The notes: a model not told the origin generated them from the sequence alone. A stretch of 64,000 bases of DNA from Gymnopus androsaceus JB14 (GCA_009733575.1 ML769509.1:62001-126000), one strand, 5' to 3'; counted from the first letter of the stretch, positions 46,500 through 59,521 are shown. Program-made: numbers and translations.

Positions 46500-47607
46500 C
46501 ATTGGCGCAGGCAATTGGAATGTAGCTTCGTATTTGATGATCTGATTTACGAGTCGACATCAGACATATCTCGTAGCATAGGCGACTCATAGCGAAGGTG
46601 GACGTCTAGAGCGATCAACACGCAAACAGCATGATTGAGAAGGGAACATACTTGATAAGACGAAAGGCATTACACATCAATCGGAGCCGCGCCCAAGGGA
46701 AGGTCGCCATAAGTGCCATAAGTGACCTGGGGCAGTCGGGTGTCGCGGTGATGAAGGGTCGACGATGAATATGCATGATACAATTCACAGTATTCAACCT
46801 CGTAGCACCGCGAAGTAAATTTCGAATCTTGAAAGCCAAGCGGATAGGGAAGGGATAGGAGAAGAGTTGAAAAAGCCATGGAACCTGTGATAGATGTGCT
46901 ATATTAATCTTATTAGTTTACCAAGATCTGAGTGAGCTTGGAGTGAGCAGTGAGTTTGATCAAGTGAGATTAGTTCATTGAAGATGCCTTGAAACAAAAA
47001 GAAGATGGTACGAATTTGTATAGCATTTACCAGAAAAGCGTCGGATCTTGAGGTCTTGAGGTTGCAGACGCAAATAAGATGATGATTCTTGGCAAGTATG
47101 GAAAGATTCGTGTCGTTGTTCATCCAGCTAGCGCTCTCATTGATGTTAGCGCTTACGATAAGATAGTCTGCAATCTAAGCGCTCTCCGAAATTTCTCTAC
47201 GACAACCAAATCAACCCGTTGATTCTTTTGCTTGGTCTTCAGTCTTTATAACAGCTTCTAACCTGATGCTGGAAAAACGGGCTTGATGCTCCTCACTGTC
47301 AATCAAAAAAGTCGTGATGCTTCGCAATTTTTGCCGCTTCCTTATAGCAAAGACGTCGGATACTCTCACCTGGGTAACACTAGCGACTGTTGTATCGTCT
47401 CCATCACAAGAATCATGCAACGTCGAAGGGATCGACGCAGAGTTCATGCTTAGGCCATGAACTGGATTACTCAACCACAGTGCATTGTCTCATCGGGTAT
47501 GAGAAGATCAGCCCGGTAGGACCTTTCAATCTTCAACCTGTTCGTCTAGGTATGTTTTCCATATGCTCGATGTTTCTGGCACTTTTTAATTTGGAGACAA
47601 CTAGAAG
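46500..47607. other. Intergenic region
   Basis: No supported gene. Short minus-strand frames at 46615-46879, 46899-47123 and 47211-47474 lack domain features. Confidence 0.5.
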
Positions 47608-49676
47608 ATGATCTGGAAATCATTCACGATAGGCCTGTATACGCTTACGCTAGCGTATTTTGGCGCTCAATTAGCCCTTCGTCTTACGATTTTCGGACTG
47701 GATAGGTCTTCATCATTCGCTGTACACCAAGTCCTGGCCGATCGTGGTCTTGATTCTTTCTCTTTACCTGTCCTTGAAGGACAGTCGTTGCTGTTATGCT
47801 CGTCTCGTAGTGGTTGCGAAACGCTATCCCCGATGCTGAATACCAACACCATCATCCAGTCCATCTCCACTCCCATCTATCATGCCAGCGCCAGCACCAC
47901 AAACAATTACTTCTTCTTCTTTGCCTACTATCTCAACTCTCTCGTCATTGTCAGCATCATCATCTTCGATTGCTTCACTGGTAGCAAGTCCGACCACTGC
48001 TCAGAGTATTTCAATAGTATTTCCTACCACTTCTACTACTTCCGCTTCAAGCGTTCAGGTATGTTAGAAGTAGATATTTATAACATTGCAAATAGCTGAT
48101 TCTGCTCTTTAGACGACTGTTGTGGTTGAAGGAGGAGGAAAGGGAGGACGACCGGGAGGACGACACGATTTTCGGGATGATGTTGTGTCGGTAGAATTGG
48201 CCCAGAATGCGAATTCACTGTCAACGACCTGTGTCACGTCGCTCGAGTTTCCTGCCTACTTGTATGCCCTTTCTCTCACTCTACAACTCCCTCTTGTAGA
48301 CTAATACACATTCAGACTCGACAACGCGACCCGGGAAGATATTGCACTCGTTTTACTCCAGTGCTGGGTATTTTGCATCATGATCTTCGCACTCTATTGT
48401 CGGAGTATCTCGGGGACTATAACAATCTTTGTATGCCTCCTGTTCCAGTTTGTCTGGTCTATATTTCGAGTCGCATATGCGGATCGTCTTCAGGCGCAGG
48501 TCGACAGAATTACGAACGCAGCCTGTGATGGAATTTCAGTACTTCCAAACATCTGGACGCGACAAATAATGCTAGAAGCACCCAGTATTGCATTGAGTGG
48601 CTTGTGTCTAGTAGGTTTGATATGTCTCGCATGCAAACTTCGTACGGTACGTTGGTTGCTGTCTTTATTTACACAAGAAAGCTGATTTCAATCTCTAGTC
48701 ATCGGATTGGCAAGCTGAGCGCGCTTTATTCAGAACTTTGGATGGCCGTCGCCTCGTCATCCTCCATGCAACCCTCCAGATCTCAATGTTTTTTGTGATG
48801 TTGCCCCTCGGCTTGTGGCTCAACGATTTATTCACGGGTGTGAGCGCACATCTGGCGAACCATGTTCAGCTATACAAGGTTTTGGCTTTCATTGAAGCTC
48901 TGGTAGCTGTCTTGCCTACTCAGAAGCATTTCAACTGATTTATTTCGTTCGGTACAGGTACTCATACCATGGCTGATCAAGGTAAGAATGTTATTTCGCT
49001 TCATTTTCGCGTTCTGCTTTGCTTATTTCTACTGGTACAGCTAAGATACGCCTCTCAATGGCAAGACCATTCCCGATTTTACCCCTTGCTGTTCACGGTC
49101 TCGCTTGTATATGTGATCGGCCTGGATCTCATATTCATTGAACCCACTTACCGCCTCGTTTTCCTCTCTTGGCCGTTTTTTGGCACCACTTCGGTCCTTT
49201 CGATTATTCTCTGCCTCGGAATATTCTTAGCTGCTCTCGACCTTCATCTAAAACGAATCAGGATGCGCGGCAGCATCTCAATAAGCCCAGACGGCTTCAC
49301 AAAACCTTTAGCTCAGCAACTTGATGTAACTGTGCCACCGGCTACGGGTCCACGCCCGATATCAACTTCATCCTCGTTCAGCTCCTCCAGTAGGCAATGG
49401 CGATGGATAGCTAGAAGCGATTCACGTCGTGGACCAGAATATTCTCCGACGCTGGGGAGCAGCATTTATAGTTCAGAAGAAGCTGCGTATCGCGGGTATA
49501 TCAGCGACGTGTCTACTTTGCCACCTCTGCAAACATCCTTGGAACGTCAGTTGACTGTTAAAGAAGACTCACCGACGTTGAAGACGCCTCGTTTTCGAGT
49601 ATTTCCGCAGCAGCAGTCTGAAGAATTCGATAGGAGTTTAATAGAAGGAAGGAAGGAAGGCGCTGCGCTTGGTTGA
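47608..49676 (+). CDS. Multipass membrane protein of a fungal-specific type
   Basis: Begins MIWKSFTIGLYTLTLAYFG, a signal or first membrane segment, followed by an extracellular-looking region, a serine/threonine-rich linker (SSLSASSSSIASLVASPTTA, about 47930-48000) and a glycine-rich bit (VEGGGKGGRPGGRHDF). Then membrane spans: VLLQCWVFCIMIFALYC, ITIFVCLLFQFVWSIF, IALSGLCLVGLICLACKL, RRLVILHATLQISMFFVMLP, and FYPLLFTVSLVYVIGLDLIF with FFGTTSVLSIILCLGIFLA. The cytosolic tail is serine-rich. The spans resemble a repeated Agaricomycete membrane family I cannot name. A frame change near 47880 (LNTNT region to the linker) leaves the N-terminal join uncertain. Confidence 0.55.
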
Positions 49677-50426
49677 TGACTCAGATAGGAGCTCTCAGTT
49701 TTCCAACGTTAAATCTCATCGAGCATATTCCCTAGCCTGACCTAACACCAAAAAAAAACAATTCAACCAAGTACTACAGTACCCAATCTAGATCTCTTCT
49801 AACGGATAATGTCCATACATGAAAACGAAATTTAAAAAATGAGTACCATATGTGTGCGGATGGTTTTAGTAGGTATCTCAATCTGACAATAGAGCTTATT
49901 AGCAGCGCATCGTAAAGTCGCTCCACAAAACAATCTGCAATTATTTTTAATATAATCTCAGCCTGCAAATGGAGTGGCAGCCCAGCGAGAATCAATATGT
50001 GTGATTTTTATCTTTGGTAAAAGCTTGGCGTTTTTTCCGTTCAGTCAAAGTACTTTACGATGCGCTGCTAATAAGCTCTAATAAAAATCCAGTGTTAAAC
50101 TTCGATTTGCTTCATTGAGGAAGATGTGAAAATAGATGTACCGGTTGTGCACCCAACGCCAATATCACAATGATTTAGTTGCTAACATCCATGTATTTGG
50201 TTTAATATTTACCCACTGATGACCTGCTAGATGTTGGCGCTAATGGGAAGGAGCTTACATCACTATTTGCTTGGGAATCAGTCCCTGGATGCTTTTTATT
50301 TCTTTTTTTCTGCCCCCACTCATTTGCAGTAGAATCGCCGACAAGGGGATCGTTGATTATACATAAAAAGCTAAATGTACACGGACTTGAAACTTATGAA
50401 CCGCTGAAGGTCTGGTGTGTTCACTG
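49677..50426. other. Intergenic region
   Basis: AT-rich 3' flanks of the two converging genes. No gene seen. Confidence 0.65.
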
Positions 50427-52416
50427 TTACTTCTCCCCAAAGACCAAGGCTCGAAGAATAACAACGACTCCCCAAGCGCCAGGGTCCATAGGCTGTTCTT
50501 CCACTTCCCCTCCTCCCGCCTGCTCTCCTTCCCCAATATCAACATATACTGCCCTCCCAGCCTTAGCCTGCATCCCCCTCGTCGCGCGCGCAGCTTGTTC
50601 TGCTTTTTCGAAAGCCTTCTCAAAGGTTATAGGTGTACCCAACGCAGACGATGAGACGAGCGTAGAAACAAACGCATCAAGCGGATCTACGAGCGTCCTG
50701 GACGGTGGGCGGGCACGGGTGTAGGTATAAAGCTTTGTTAGGGCGTGTTGGAGGGCTAAAGGCCATAGCGAGGTTGAAAGAGACTGAGACTCGGCGCGGA
50801 GTCGCAGGCCTTGTGCTAGAGCGGAGAAGAATATCCTAGATAGTGTGCAATTAAGTTTAAAAAATCAGGAAACAGAACAGTAGGCACTGACGAATATAAA
50901 CCCCCGCTCGTCCCGCCCATCCGATCCTCAGCTACACCAGCGATGGCACTGCACACAGCGGCAGTTGCAGCTGCAGAGTCGAGATCGGTTCCTGTGATGG
51001 TTCCAGTAGAGAGGAAGGATAAGACGCCCTCGGCACCAGCCTGTATAAACCATGGTTTTAAAAGCGAGATATGATAAAATACGATAGATATGAAGGCAAA
51101 ACAACCAACAAAGAAATTAAATCGTGAAGACTCACTTTCAACGTTAATCCACAATCTCCGTCCCCAGCGATTGTATCCATCCTTGTCAACTCGGGCTCAG
51201 CACTGATGAGGGCTAGGCAGGCGCGACGGATGGGTTCGACGACGATGGAAGGTAGTACGGATGTTGACGAAGTAGCAGGTTTGTCGGATGAAGTCGACTG
51301 CGTCACTTGAGTATTCAATGACACCGGAGGTTTCTGAGAGACCCAACCCCATCCAGGAGCTTCAGCTGGTGCATCAAGGTGGGAGAGCAAGAGATCCTGC
51401 GATGGGAATGAATCCGAACTTGATTTCGAAGGAAGCTTGAGCAAAGTAATCGAGAATCCAGGCATATTCAAGCTCGTCATGTACGTCCCACACAAAACTC
51501 TTTTAACAGACAATCCCTTCAATTTCTCTACAGCACTCCTGGCGTCACGGCACACAGCGGAAAGCTCAAGCGGGGACATAGCTCCGAGATTGTTCACAAG
51601 TAGCACGACGTCTGTGCCAGGAGAAAAGTCGACCCAGCCCCGTTCGGGATCTTCGTCTTTCGTCGCTGTGAGCATCGTGATTAATCTCGGCATAATTTCA
51701 GATAGAGAAGGCGGATTCCCTCCTTGCCCTCTGAGCCGGAGAACACCAGGCTCGTTATGGATACCGATCCCCACCTCGATTTCATCCGAGGCTAATGCAT
51801 CCTGTGACGACGGTGGTCCAGTCCCAGGAACGTGTGAGTGGCCCGTCGCTACACCGATAGTCACAAGATTGTTGGCGACAAATTGAGCAATGGCTTCCAC
51901 CTGATCAATGGAGCCATTTTCTGCTGCGAGCGCTCCAGCAATCTTGTATACTAGAACTGTCCCAGCCAATCCTCGACGCCCGACGAGTGTGATACGGGAT
52001 CTGGGTACAGAGACGTCGTCTGCAACATTTACGAACCGAGCCGAATCAGAGCCTAAACCTTCCTTGGCCAGGCCAAAGTTCAACACGTCCCCAGTGTAAT
52101 TCTTGACGATGATCAGGGTACCGCCAGAACTGTGCGGATGAACCAGCTCAACAGCTCTTCTGACCTGCTTACCGCTTGGACTTGCAAATACGTTACCAGA
52201 CACTGCTGCTGTGAGCAGTCCTCGACCAACGAATCCGGCGGGATGAGGTTCATGTCCAGCGCCACCGCCACAGATGAGCGAGACTGGCTGAGAAGTGGGG
52301 TGATACAACACTTTCGCTTCCCTGTCTAGTCTCAACGATGGGTTGAGCGCACATAGGCCCTCAAGGGCATCGATAACTAGCGACGAGGGCGAATTGATGA
52401 GGTGTTTCGATGTCAT
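50427..52416 (-). CDS. DAK1: Dihydroxyacetone kinase
   Basis: ATP-dependent kinase that phosphorylates dihydroxyacetone (and glyceraldehyde) in the cytosol, serving glycerol use and detoxification. Exons (minus): 52416-51136, 51040-50892, 50835-50427; coding length 1,839 bases, 612 residues, frame intact. DhaK domain: SLICGGGAGHEPHPAGFVGR, NVFASPSGKQVRRA, VKNYTGDVLNFGLA, and the substrate-binding histidine in GIGIHNEPGV (about residue 220). Linker, then DhaL (nucleotide) domain: MDTIAGDGDCGLTLK with Mg-binding aspartates, split by the first intron, and DRMGGTSGGLYS. Length matches yeast Dak proteins (about 585-590). Second intron ends in phase before IFFSALAQGL. Confidence 0.95.
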
Positions 52417-52692
52417 TCGTCAAGTTGTCGTGGAAGCGAAAGAAGTAGTCTGATTTTTGTTGATGGGCCGAAGCCGTACTGCGATTTTCGAGTCATGTGC
52501 AGGTCATATGCTGGGTCTAGATCTGGTCCAAAACTAATTAGTGAAATGTTCTTCTCGTGTACTCGATATTTCTGACGCGTCAAGGGACGTATTTCAACTC
52601 ATTCTAAATAATGGTGCCCAACTGCGCCAGAAACTTGCCCAACTTCAGCTTGTATTTGAGCATTACTCTTTCTAGTGCTGCTTCAACGTAAC

Positions 52693-53259
52693 TAGGGCTC
52701 TTCACCGTACGTACCGTATACGGCACGGAGAATTTTTCCGTATTTACGGACCAGATTTTTTGCCACGGTACGGTACGGGAAAAATACGGCCGTATACGGA
52801 ATACGGACGGTACCTTTAAGTCACGTGTTCTCAAGCACCCATCTGCAACGAAGACACTGTGCAAAGTATATATTTTACATGTATCAAGGATTCTAAGTGT
52901 TTAATACTTACTAGTAAGTGCTATAGTGACCAAGAACCATGAATAAGAGTTGCGGTATGCACGTGTGATAGTATGTGACATGAAGTGACCAGTGTCACAC
53001 ACGTCTAGGACACCCTAAAAAATAGTAGAATTGTTCGAGAGGGTTTATTTTAGTAATATTTAATCAATCGTAGTCCTATTAAAGTGCTCTCTGTAGTAGG
53101 AGACTCCAGAAATCACAAATTCCTTGCAAGTACTGTATACGCCGTATTACGCCGTAACGGTACGGCTAAGTACGGGACTCCTGAAGGGCTTACGGTACGG
53201 TACGGTTGGACACCGTACCGTCCGTACACCGTATGGTACGGATACGGTGAAGAGCCCTA
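52693..53259. mobile_element. Non-autonomous hAT-type MITE (567 bases)
   Basis: Ends TAGGGCTCTTCACCGTA are inverted at both sides. The 8-base target duplication AACGTAAC (52685-52692 and 53260-53267) is perfect and typical of hAT elements. About 130-160 bases inside each end are dense in TACGG, CGTAC and GTACGGTACGG motifs, as expected for subterminal transposase sites. The middle is AT-rich with no coding capacity. Confidence 0.92.
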
Positions 53260-53267
53260 AACGTAAC

Positions 53268-53726
53268 GTCATAGATCAGGGTCCAGGCCTTTCTGCAAAC
53301 AGCCAGCAGCGCTGCTACATAGATTCGGAAGGATAGTTCACCTATTATTGGTGTATCCACACACTCATTTTGTTGAAGTAAAAGAAGAAATGCGCTAATT
53401 CAATTGACATTTGAATCCTTCGGACTGAAATTAATGCCTCTGCTGTAGACACGTGATTTTCGTCCAAATTTGGATTTCAGAAAAAATTTTCACACGGGAT
53501 AACACGGCGCGAGTGACTGCAGACTCTATATTAAAGTTGTACTATTTCAACGTCACAACTTATATTGAGTCTGACTACGGGAGACAACGAAAGAAGAGCT
53601 ATAGACATCAGTGACGTCACGCGTCACCTTTCCTTATCCCCGACTCTCAGCTTCTTCATGCTATTGCGGAATGTATTGGTATTGTATCCTTTATCGAGCT
53701 TCAACTACCCCATTTTCGCTTGAAAT
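53268..53726. other. Intergenic region
   Basis: No supported gene; upstream flank of the following LRR-like gene. Confidence 0.5.
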
Positions 53727-55480
53727 ATGCAACAACCAAGCTTCTCCCTCTGTCAATGGCCAATCGCCAACTGCGACGAGTTTGCTTTCATCGAGATAAC
53801 GGGTAAAGGAGACTGGGAGAGACTCGAAGATCAGTATATTGCTAAGGAAGCGTTTGCGCTTTCTATTAGGTATGCGCGCCAGGTATATCCGGGGATCACT
53901 TGGTAATTAACTGATGAATATAGATCACTCGACATCAGTTACTATTCCAAATTGACTGAAGATCTCAACATAGTTTGCCGACTGCTTCCTCTCTTGTAAA
54001 ACCTTTCGCAGATGAACTGGAAACAGATTTATTTTAATATGCGTTTGCTCACTGCTACAAATTGCCATCCCGTCTCCACTGTCATCCTTGCCGACCAATC
54101 GCTGCACTTCTCACCAGAAATACTCGTTGGCTCATCGGACCTATCGAAATTCATTCTTGATGTACTTCATGCGAATTACAATGGACTCATTACTGACACC
54201 AAGCTCAAAGCATGCATTTCGCATGGCGTGCAATTCAGGCTTCTATATATAACGGGACGTGGAGGAGAGCAGCAATCATTCGCAGCACTAAAACTGCGTG
54301 GACTTTGCGAACTTGCAATAGCCCTCCATGATGGTTCTATCACAACTTCATGGCTTTCTGAATTTGCTCGCGGGAATCCATTATTGAAGAAAATCTGCAT
54401 TACTGGAATGGGACTGCCTGGTGTCTTTAAACCTAATCCTATCTTTCCTTTCATCGAGCCATTTCCTCAAAAGACAAATAGCCAGAGAGTGATATATAAT
54501 ATGTCAAACCAATGTCAAACAAAGGCTTTTCTGTTACTCGCGTCAGCCCCGTTCCCCGGGTTCAGCCCCAGCTCCTTCACTGTTCAGCGAGTGTCATATG
54601 TCTGGGTTGGATGTATTGGTTTCCGATACATTACCACAAGTTCTGCATCTTGTGTATTCATTATTCCCCAGTATTTTGGTTTTGACTATTCGGAATGCCA
54701 ATGACAATTCATCTGTCCGTTTTGTATATTACTTTTTTTATTTCAATCTTTATTTTGTCTTGACTAACAGCAATGTACAATATAGGATGAGCTGGTTCAT
54801 GCACTGCGCCAGTTTTCTTCACTTGAAGTAGTGAGCTTCGTATGGTCTTTCAACCTCTTGCGCTCAGCGAAGCTTGGCATTGGCATTCGCGAGTCCAGTC
54901 ATGCTGCTATGATCAACTTTACCTCCTACATTGATCAACCTCCCCATGTCACTCGCTGGGGTTTCCGCGGATGGCTCGATGTGCGTGTGCAGAGCCTGCC
55001 TGGGCCTCGGGCATTGCAATACTGTAGGTCCCCTTTCCTACTATAGAAGGAACCTGCTCTTTTTTAGAGAAGAAGAGTCTGATCCTGATAACTCGGACAA
55101 CGAACTCATACCTCTATCATTATTGCCTCCACCTCCTCCCCCAAAGGCGAAGTATGGGGATGTTACCCTTTTTATTTGATCGCTGTAAACCAGTAAAACA
55201 GTGTAGAGTTTTCACTGTGCTACGTGCTTGTGTTGGTGAGAAGAATATGATGTTGGATCGCTTTTTTACTGTGGCAATGAGCAACTTCATTGCAGATGGA
55301 TTTGACAGGTATACTTGCTTCACCGAATCCGACGTAGAAACCAGTATGACACTGGTTAGCATCCCTCTGAATCAATTTAGAGATCTTAGAAGACCCACTC
55401 AAGGAATGGGCCTCCGGCATATCGCAAGGTCAAAGAAGGCAGTATTCATCGACAGGGGAGGGACTTGCACCAGAAATTGA
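53727..55480 (+). CDS. Probable LRR/F-box-associated protein, unassigned
   Basis: A first exon may begin at ATG 53727 (MQQPSFSLCQWPIANCDEFA, then GKGDWERLEDQYIAKEAFAL). A later part (54012-54500) reads KFILDVLHANYNGLITDTKL, LKLRGLCELAIALHDGS and NPLLKKICITGMGLPG, which has the rhythm of degenerate leucine-rich repeats seen behind basidiomycete F-boxes. Further pieces LPQVLHLVYSLFPSILVLTI and ELVHALRQFSSLEVVSFVW (54610-54840) fit the same type. The last frame ends at 55480. Exon joins are uncertain and no F-box was found, so this may be a decayed gene. Confidence 0.35.
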
Positions 55481-55664
55481 AGGAGGACCGTGATGAGATT
55501 TTTCTGAATATGCAATAAGTACAAGTCCTGGAGGTTGTGTCAAGTGCGTAGTTTTTGGACAACGACGCGTCGAGAATGAAAGACTATATACCCAGCTACC
55601 GGGTAATGCAACCGATGAATTACAATGCAAAATACACCAGTTATTGAACACTTAGAGTGCACAA

Positions 55665-56751
55665 TCACAACTTCTGAGGCCAAACCACTTCTGGACCCTC
55701 GGGCTGTAGACGGGTCCAAGGGCAAGTAATCAGCGAACTGGGGATCCAAGGCCCTTTGGCTTGGGAAGCCTTATCTAGCTGAGCCATGATGTTGGCCAAG
55801 GAGGTACTGGTGGTTGGGTGGGATGGACGGTGCCAGCCTTCGACAAGGGGAAGGCGCTCCTCATAGAAGAATACATGGACGAACCTACGTGTAACCAGAC
55901 GTCAGCTTTCGAGATTAATAGAGGGAGCATGCTTGCATACTTTTTCGGCGCAACGCCAGTTCTTGCATCACCCATGACCGAGAGAAACAAGCTTGCTTCA
56001 AGAAGCTGCGAATGGCGTTCTTTGACTGTGTTTAACAAATTTGGATTCGCCTGTTTCGCCAGCGCGAGACGTTCCTCCATAGCCTGACCCACAGAGGTCG
56101 TGTCGTAAACGTCAGAATCGGGATTTGCTTCGGCGATGGTCGCAAAGACGGTAGAGTTGAAGTGAATGCTGTCACCGATGCTTTCGTCAGAGCGAGAGAG
56201 GGACGCGTCGTGTTCCATGGTGCCGTGTCTATGTAGAGGTAAGATTAGAGCTGGATGATAATGAAACATGAAGCATGAAACACATGCAGTTTAAGGTCGT
56301 CGAGTGTAAAACTGTCCGGGGCATCAGTGGTCAAAAGAGCTAGTTTGAGCGCAAGATTGAGATCGGGGCCGGATGGAGTGTTGTATACGACTATGAGAAT
56401 GAAGGTCAAAAAGGTGTTCATCCTCCAGAAGACGTGAATCTCACTATCAACAGCTCTAATGACCATCGGAATGGTAATGTTTCTGCCATCTCTAGAGATA
56501 AATCCGTGGTTTGCGAGTCTACATTATTCAATCTAGCAGTTGTAATCCAGGAAATATATTGAGACTTACGTGTTCATGCCTGGACAAGGTGAACGCAAAT
56601 CGTTTTCACCCGGCGCAATCCAGCGATGGTGTTGCCAGTCAGTGTTTTCGAATTCTTCAAGTTCGAGCGAGGTCGACCACTGCTCGTTGAATGCAAATTG
56701 AGAAGAGAAGCTGGGGAAAGCTAGTGCCAGAGAGAGTAGAAGAACACGCAT
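55665..56751 (-). CDS. Unspecific peroxygenase / haem-thiolate peroxidase (short type), secreted
   Basis: Secreted haem-thiolate enzyme that uses H2O2 to oxygenate or halogenate organic substrates. Signal peptide MRVLLLSLALAFPSFSS. The PCPGMNT motif (about residues 55-61) carries the axial cysteine; after the first intron the frame goes on LANHGFISRDGRNITI. The EHD motif in HGTMEHDASLSRSDE binds magnesium next to a haem propionate, and a later acidic residue in FYEERLPLVEGW supplies the acid-base glutamate. The PCP-EHD-E pattern and about 260 residues place it in the short group (MroUPO-like). Exon 1 is 56751-56570; four introns, one of which (about 56287-56229) has a GC donor (GCATGT). The frame appears intact; stop at 55665-55667. 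Confidence 0.9.
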
Positions 56752-58359
56752 TCTGAAGCTTGATGGGAGAGAAAGAGAAAGAGAAAGAACAATTTATAGA
56801 TTTTACAAAACGTAGGCCGTCTTGAAATATTCTGAACACAACGGTGCTATTGCTATTCGTGCTATTTCGCCCAATTCACGATCGCACCTGGATAACGGCC
56901 TGAGGCGGATCTGTACCTCTTAGCCCAGCTATTTGTCTAACCCACGATCCCACTTAGATGACGGCCTAAGGCGGATCTGTACCTCTTAGTCCAGCTCCGG
57001 TCCATACTTCCGTCACGGAGATGTCTCCGTTCTACAACAAAGCTGAGATCGAATTGGACGCTGCTTCTGGTGCGTAACATGCCAAGAAACTGCGTCTTGA
57101 TTAATGGTCACCGGTTTCGCAGCTCGATCTTTGTGTTGGGTTAGTGTAGGAAATCGCGTTCAGATTCAAAGGTATCAAAGGACAATTTATTTGTGTACTT
57201 GGTGAGTGGGAGGTTGATAGCAGAAAGCGGGAGTCAGCGCGGGCTGCAATGCCCGTCCTAATACTGGCAAGGACGAGAGTTTCCCGGGGCGTCAGCTACC
57301 GGGACGTTTTCATCTTCAACGGTGGCGTATCGTACAGCAGGAAAGAGTGGGCTTGGTCGTGGTTCTGGTTCCGGGTGAGCCGCGAAGAACCCGTTTTGCA
57401 CTTGTCTTGCGGGTGAGGATTCAGATTAGTTTTCAGTTGACTGTAACTTGAATATTAGGGGGGGAACTCACCGAGTACGGTACAAGTATGACTGAACAAG
57501 CTTGGACCAGATGTCAATCACTTACACTCGGACGTCCCGAGCCCATAAGTGCGCACTTATGGCGGAGAGCGAATACCATATCATACGCTACATTCGCAAG
57601 CATACTCGCTGAGAAACTTCTGCAAACGCGCGTTAATAAGGGAACATGTATAAAGAAAGAAGACGGAAGACATTGCGCGTGCGCACTAAGAAGACGTTTA
57701 GAAACTGAAGGGAGTAAGTAGATAATCAGGGAGACATCTTCGACTTGGGCTTACATACACTTTGACCGCTTGGGGTGCAAACGAAATCCAGTTTTACCTT
57801 GTATAGAACAACCACCTGAGTGGCAGCGTCGGCCGCTGGAAACTGCTTGACAGAAAGGAAAATATTATCGCGGAAGGAGCGACAGCCTTCATTGAGTGAG
57901 GACCGAAAAGAACTCCTCGCACCAGCTAATTTGTATGACTGGGACAACTAATGGGATTCGGAGTCTACAGTATGATGCAGATAAGTTATAAACGAGAAAC
58001 GTTTAGCAGGCAAATAGCATCACCGTCATCATCCACGAATTGCTATACCAAGGACGCGCCCACGTGCTAGGACCACAAGGACAAAGGGTTCTGATGATAA
58101 AGGCCCATTGTCCACGCAGCAGATGACTATAAATTGACCCACGACTTGGCCTTTCTTTCAACTTTGTCCTCGACTCTTTCACCGAACCATCTCTCGACGA
58201 TCTTCCAGACGTAGATTGCCTGTTTCCTATCGTCTCATCCATTCCCATCTAACGACTCGTGTTTGCTTCTCCTGGTCCACCTAATCTCTTCCTTTAATAA
58301 TCTCGAAAAACAACAAAAACACAAGAAACCATACTTTATTAATCCTATCTTCTCTCATC
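56752..58359. other. Long intergenic region
   Basis: No supported gene. Includes a 66-base-spaced direct repeat at 56874-56996. Open frames at 57488-57721 (plus) and 57726-57947 and 58003-58248 (minus) show no recognisable features. The last 100 bases are probably the 5' leader of the next gene. Confidence 0.5.
56874..56996 (+). repeat. Short tandem duplication, period about 66 bases
   Basis: Two copies share ACGGCCTRAGGCGGATCTG and TACCTCTTAGYCCAGCT, upstream of the peroxygenase start on the other strand. Confidence 0.8.
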
Positions 58360-59390
58360 ATGATGTACAACACCCAAATCCACTCTATTGCTTCTATATA
58401 CCCTGGCGTCGCTTTCGGCATGAAGATCGATGGTACCAAGGCTCGCTTTGGTGAAGAGTTATACCGGAGTGGTGGACGCGAGCTCCTATACTCGTCTGCG
58501 ACTAGCGAATGCGCCGCATACAGTTCTGCCAATGCCAATGAGGTGAGTAGTCGCTCCCACATGAAAGGATGAAAACTGACTGTTGTTCGACATAGCTCGC
58601 TTCTTGGGGAGACGACCTCTTTAAACAGGAGCATGAAAGAAAGTTTCCTTCAGCGCACGCACGAGCTGCAGCTATGGATTATCCTGTCATTTACAACACA
58701 TCACCGATTCCTTGCAATCTCTGCGCTGCCGTAGAAGGCGCCATGAGATATCCTTTCGCCAGGCCATGCTCATCATCATTCCATTCCAGCAGATCGTCGT
58801 CGTCTGAGAGTGACGGTAACAGGAGCCTTGTGTCGCCATGGTCGAACGCCACAGGATACAGCTACGAGGGTACTCATAGTCTTGCCAAAGCTGCGAGAGA
58901 GAGGTGTGCTGTTCAACACACCGTATCCGGGCCAGAGCATCCTACCAATACGTCCTCTCCCAGCTCTGTGAAGCACGATCTCGGCATTGATTACGTTCGC
59001 CGTGCACAGGAGAGAATAAAGGCTCAGCAGCCAATTCGCCGACCACGTTTCCAGGATCTAGTGGATAAACAGGCTGAGGAATTGGCAACGACGATATCTT
59101 TATCAACCTCCGATTCTACTTCCTGCGACGATAGTTTTAGTTTCTCTTTCGATCCTCATTTTCCTGAGGAATTAGAAAGGCTCACGGATAATACCGAGTT
59201 CGGCGACATGATGATGGCAGATTGCTCTTTCCGACCTAGTTCCCGAATGTGGGACAAAGGATGGGACGACTTGCTGAAGGATACGGAAACAGAGGCGCCT
59301 GCCAGTTGGATTGTTCATGCTCCTCGTGCAATCAAACCCGTAAATGCTGCAGAAATGTTTGAGCTGCTGGCTGGAGGGACCAGTTCGTAG
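58360..59390 (+). CDS. Unrecognised serine-rich protein, 325 residues
   Basis: Exons 58360-58542 and 58596-59390; the joined frame is intact. Starts MMYNTQIHSIASIYPGVAFG. The N-terminal third has EELYRSGGRELLYSS and LASWGDDLFKQEHERKF; the middle is serine-rich (SSSFHSSRSSSSESDGN); then a helical basic part (IDYVRRAQERIKAQQPIRRP, RFQDLVDKQAEELATT) and an acidic C-terminal half with MWDKGWDDLLKDTETE. No signal peptide or membrane segment. Possibly nuclear; no family assigned. A second in-frame ATG at 58363 is equally usable. Confidence 0.7.
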
Positions 59391-59521
59391 ATCATATGTT
59401 CTTGAAGTTTGTTATAGTATATTATATTGTATTAATGTCGACGAGAAAGAGATGGAGAGAAGGAAAAAATTAGCGCTGAGACGCTTGGGCGCTTGCGAAC
59501 TTCCAATTTCTTCCAACTGTC

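Noticed and set aside
51437..51886. 149-residue plus-strand open frame
   Set aside because: Shadow of the dihydroxyacetone kinase gene on the opposite strand.
57160..57480. Possible LTR fragment
   Set aside because: Some LTR-like flavour (TGTTGG start, GC-rich middle) but no second copy, duplication or coding neighbour.
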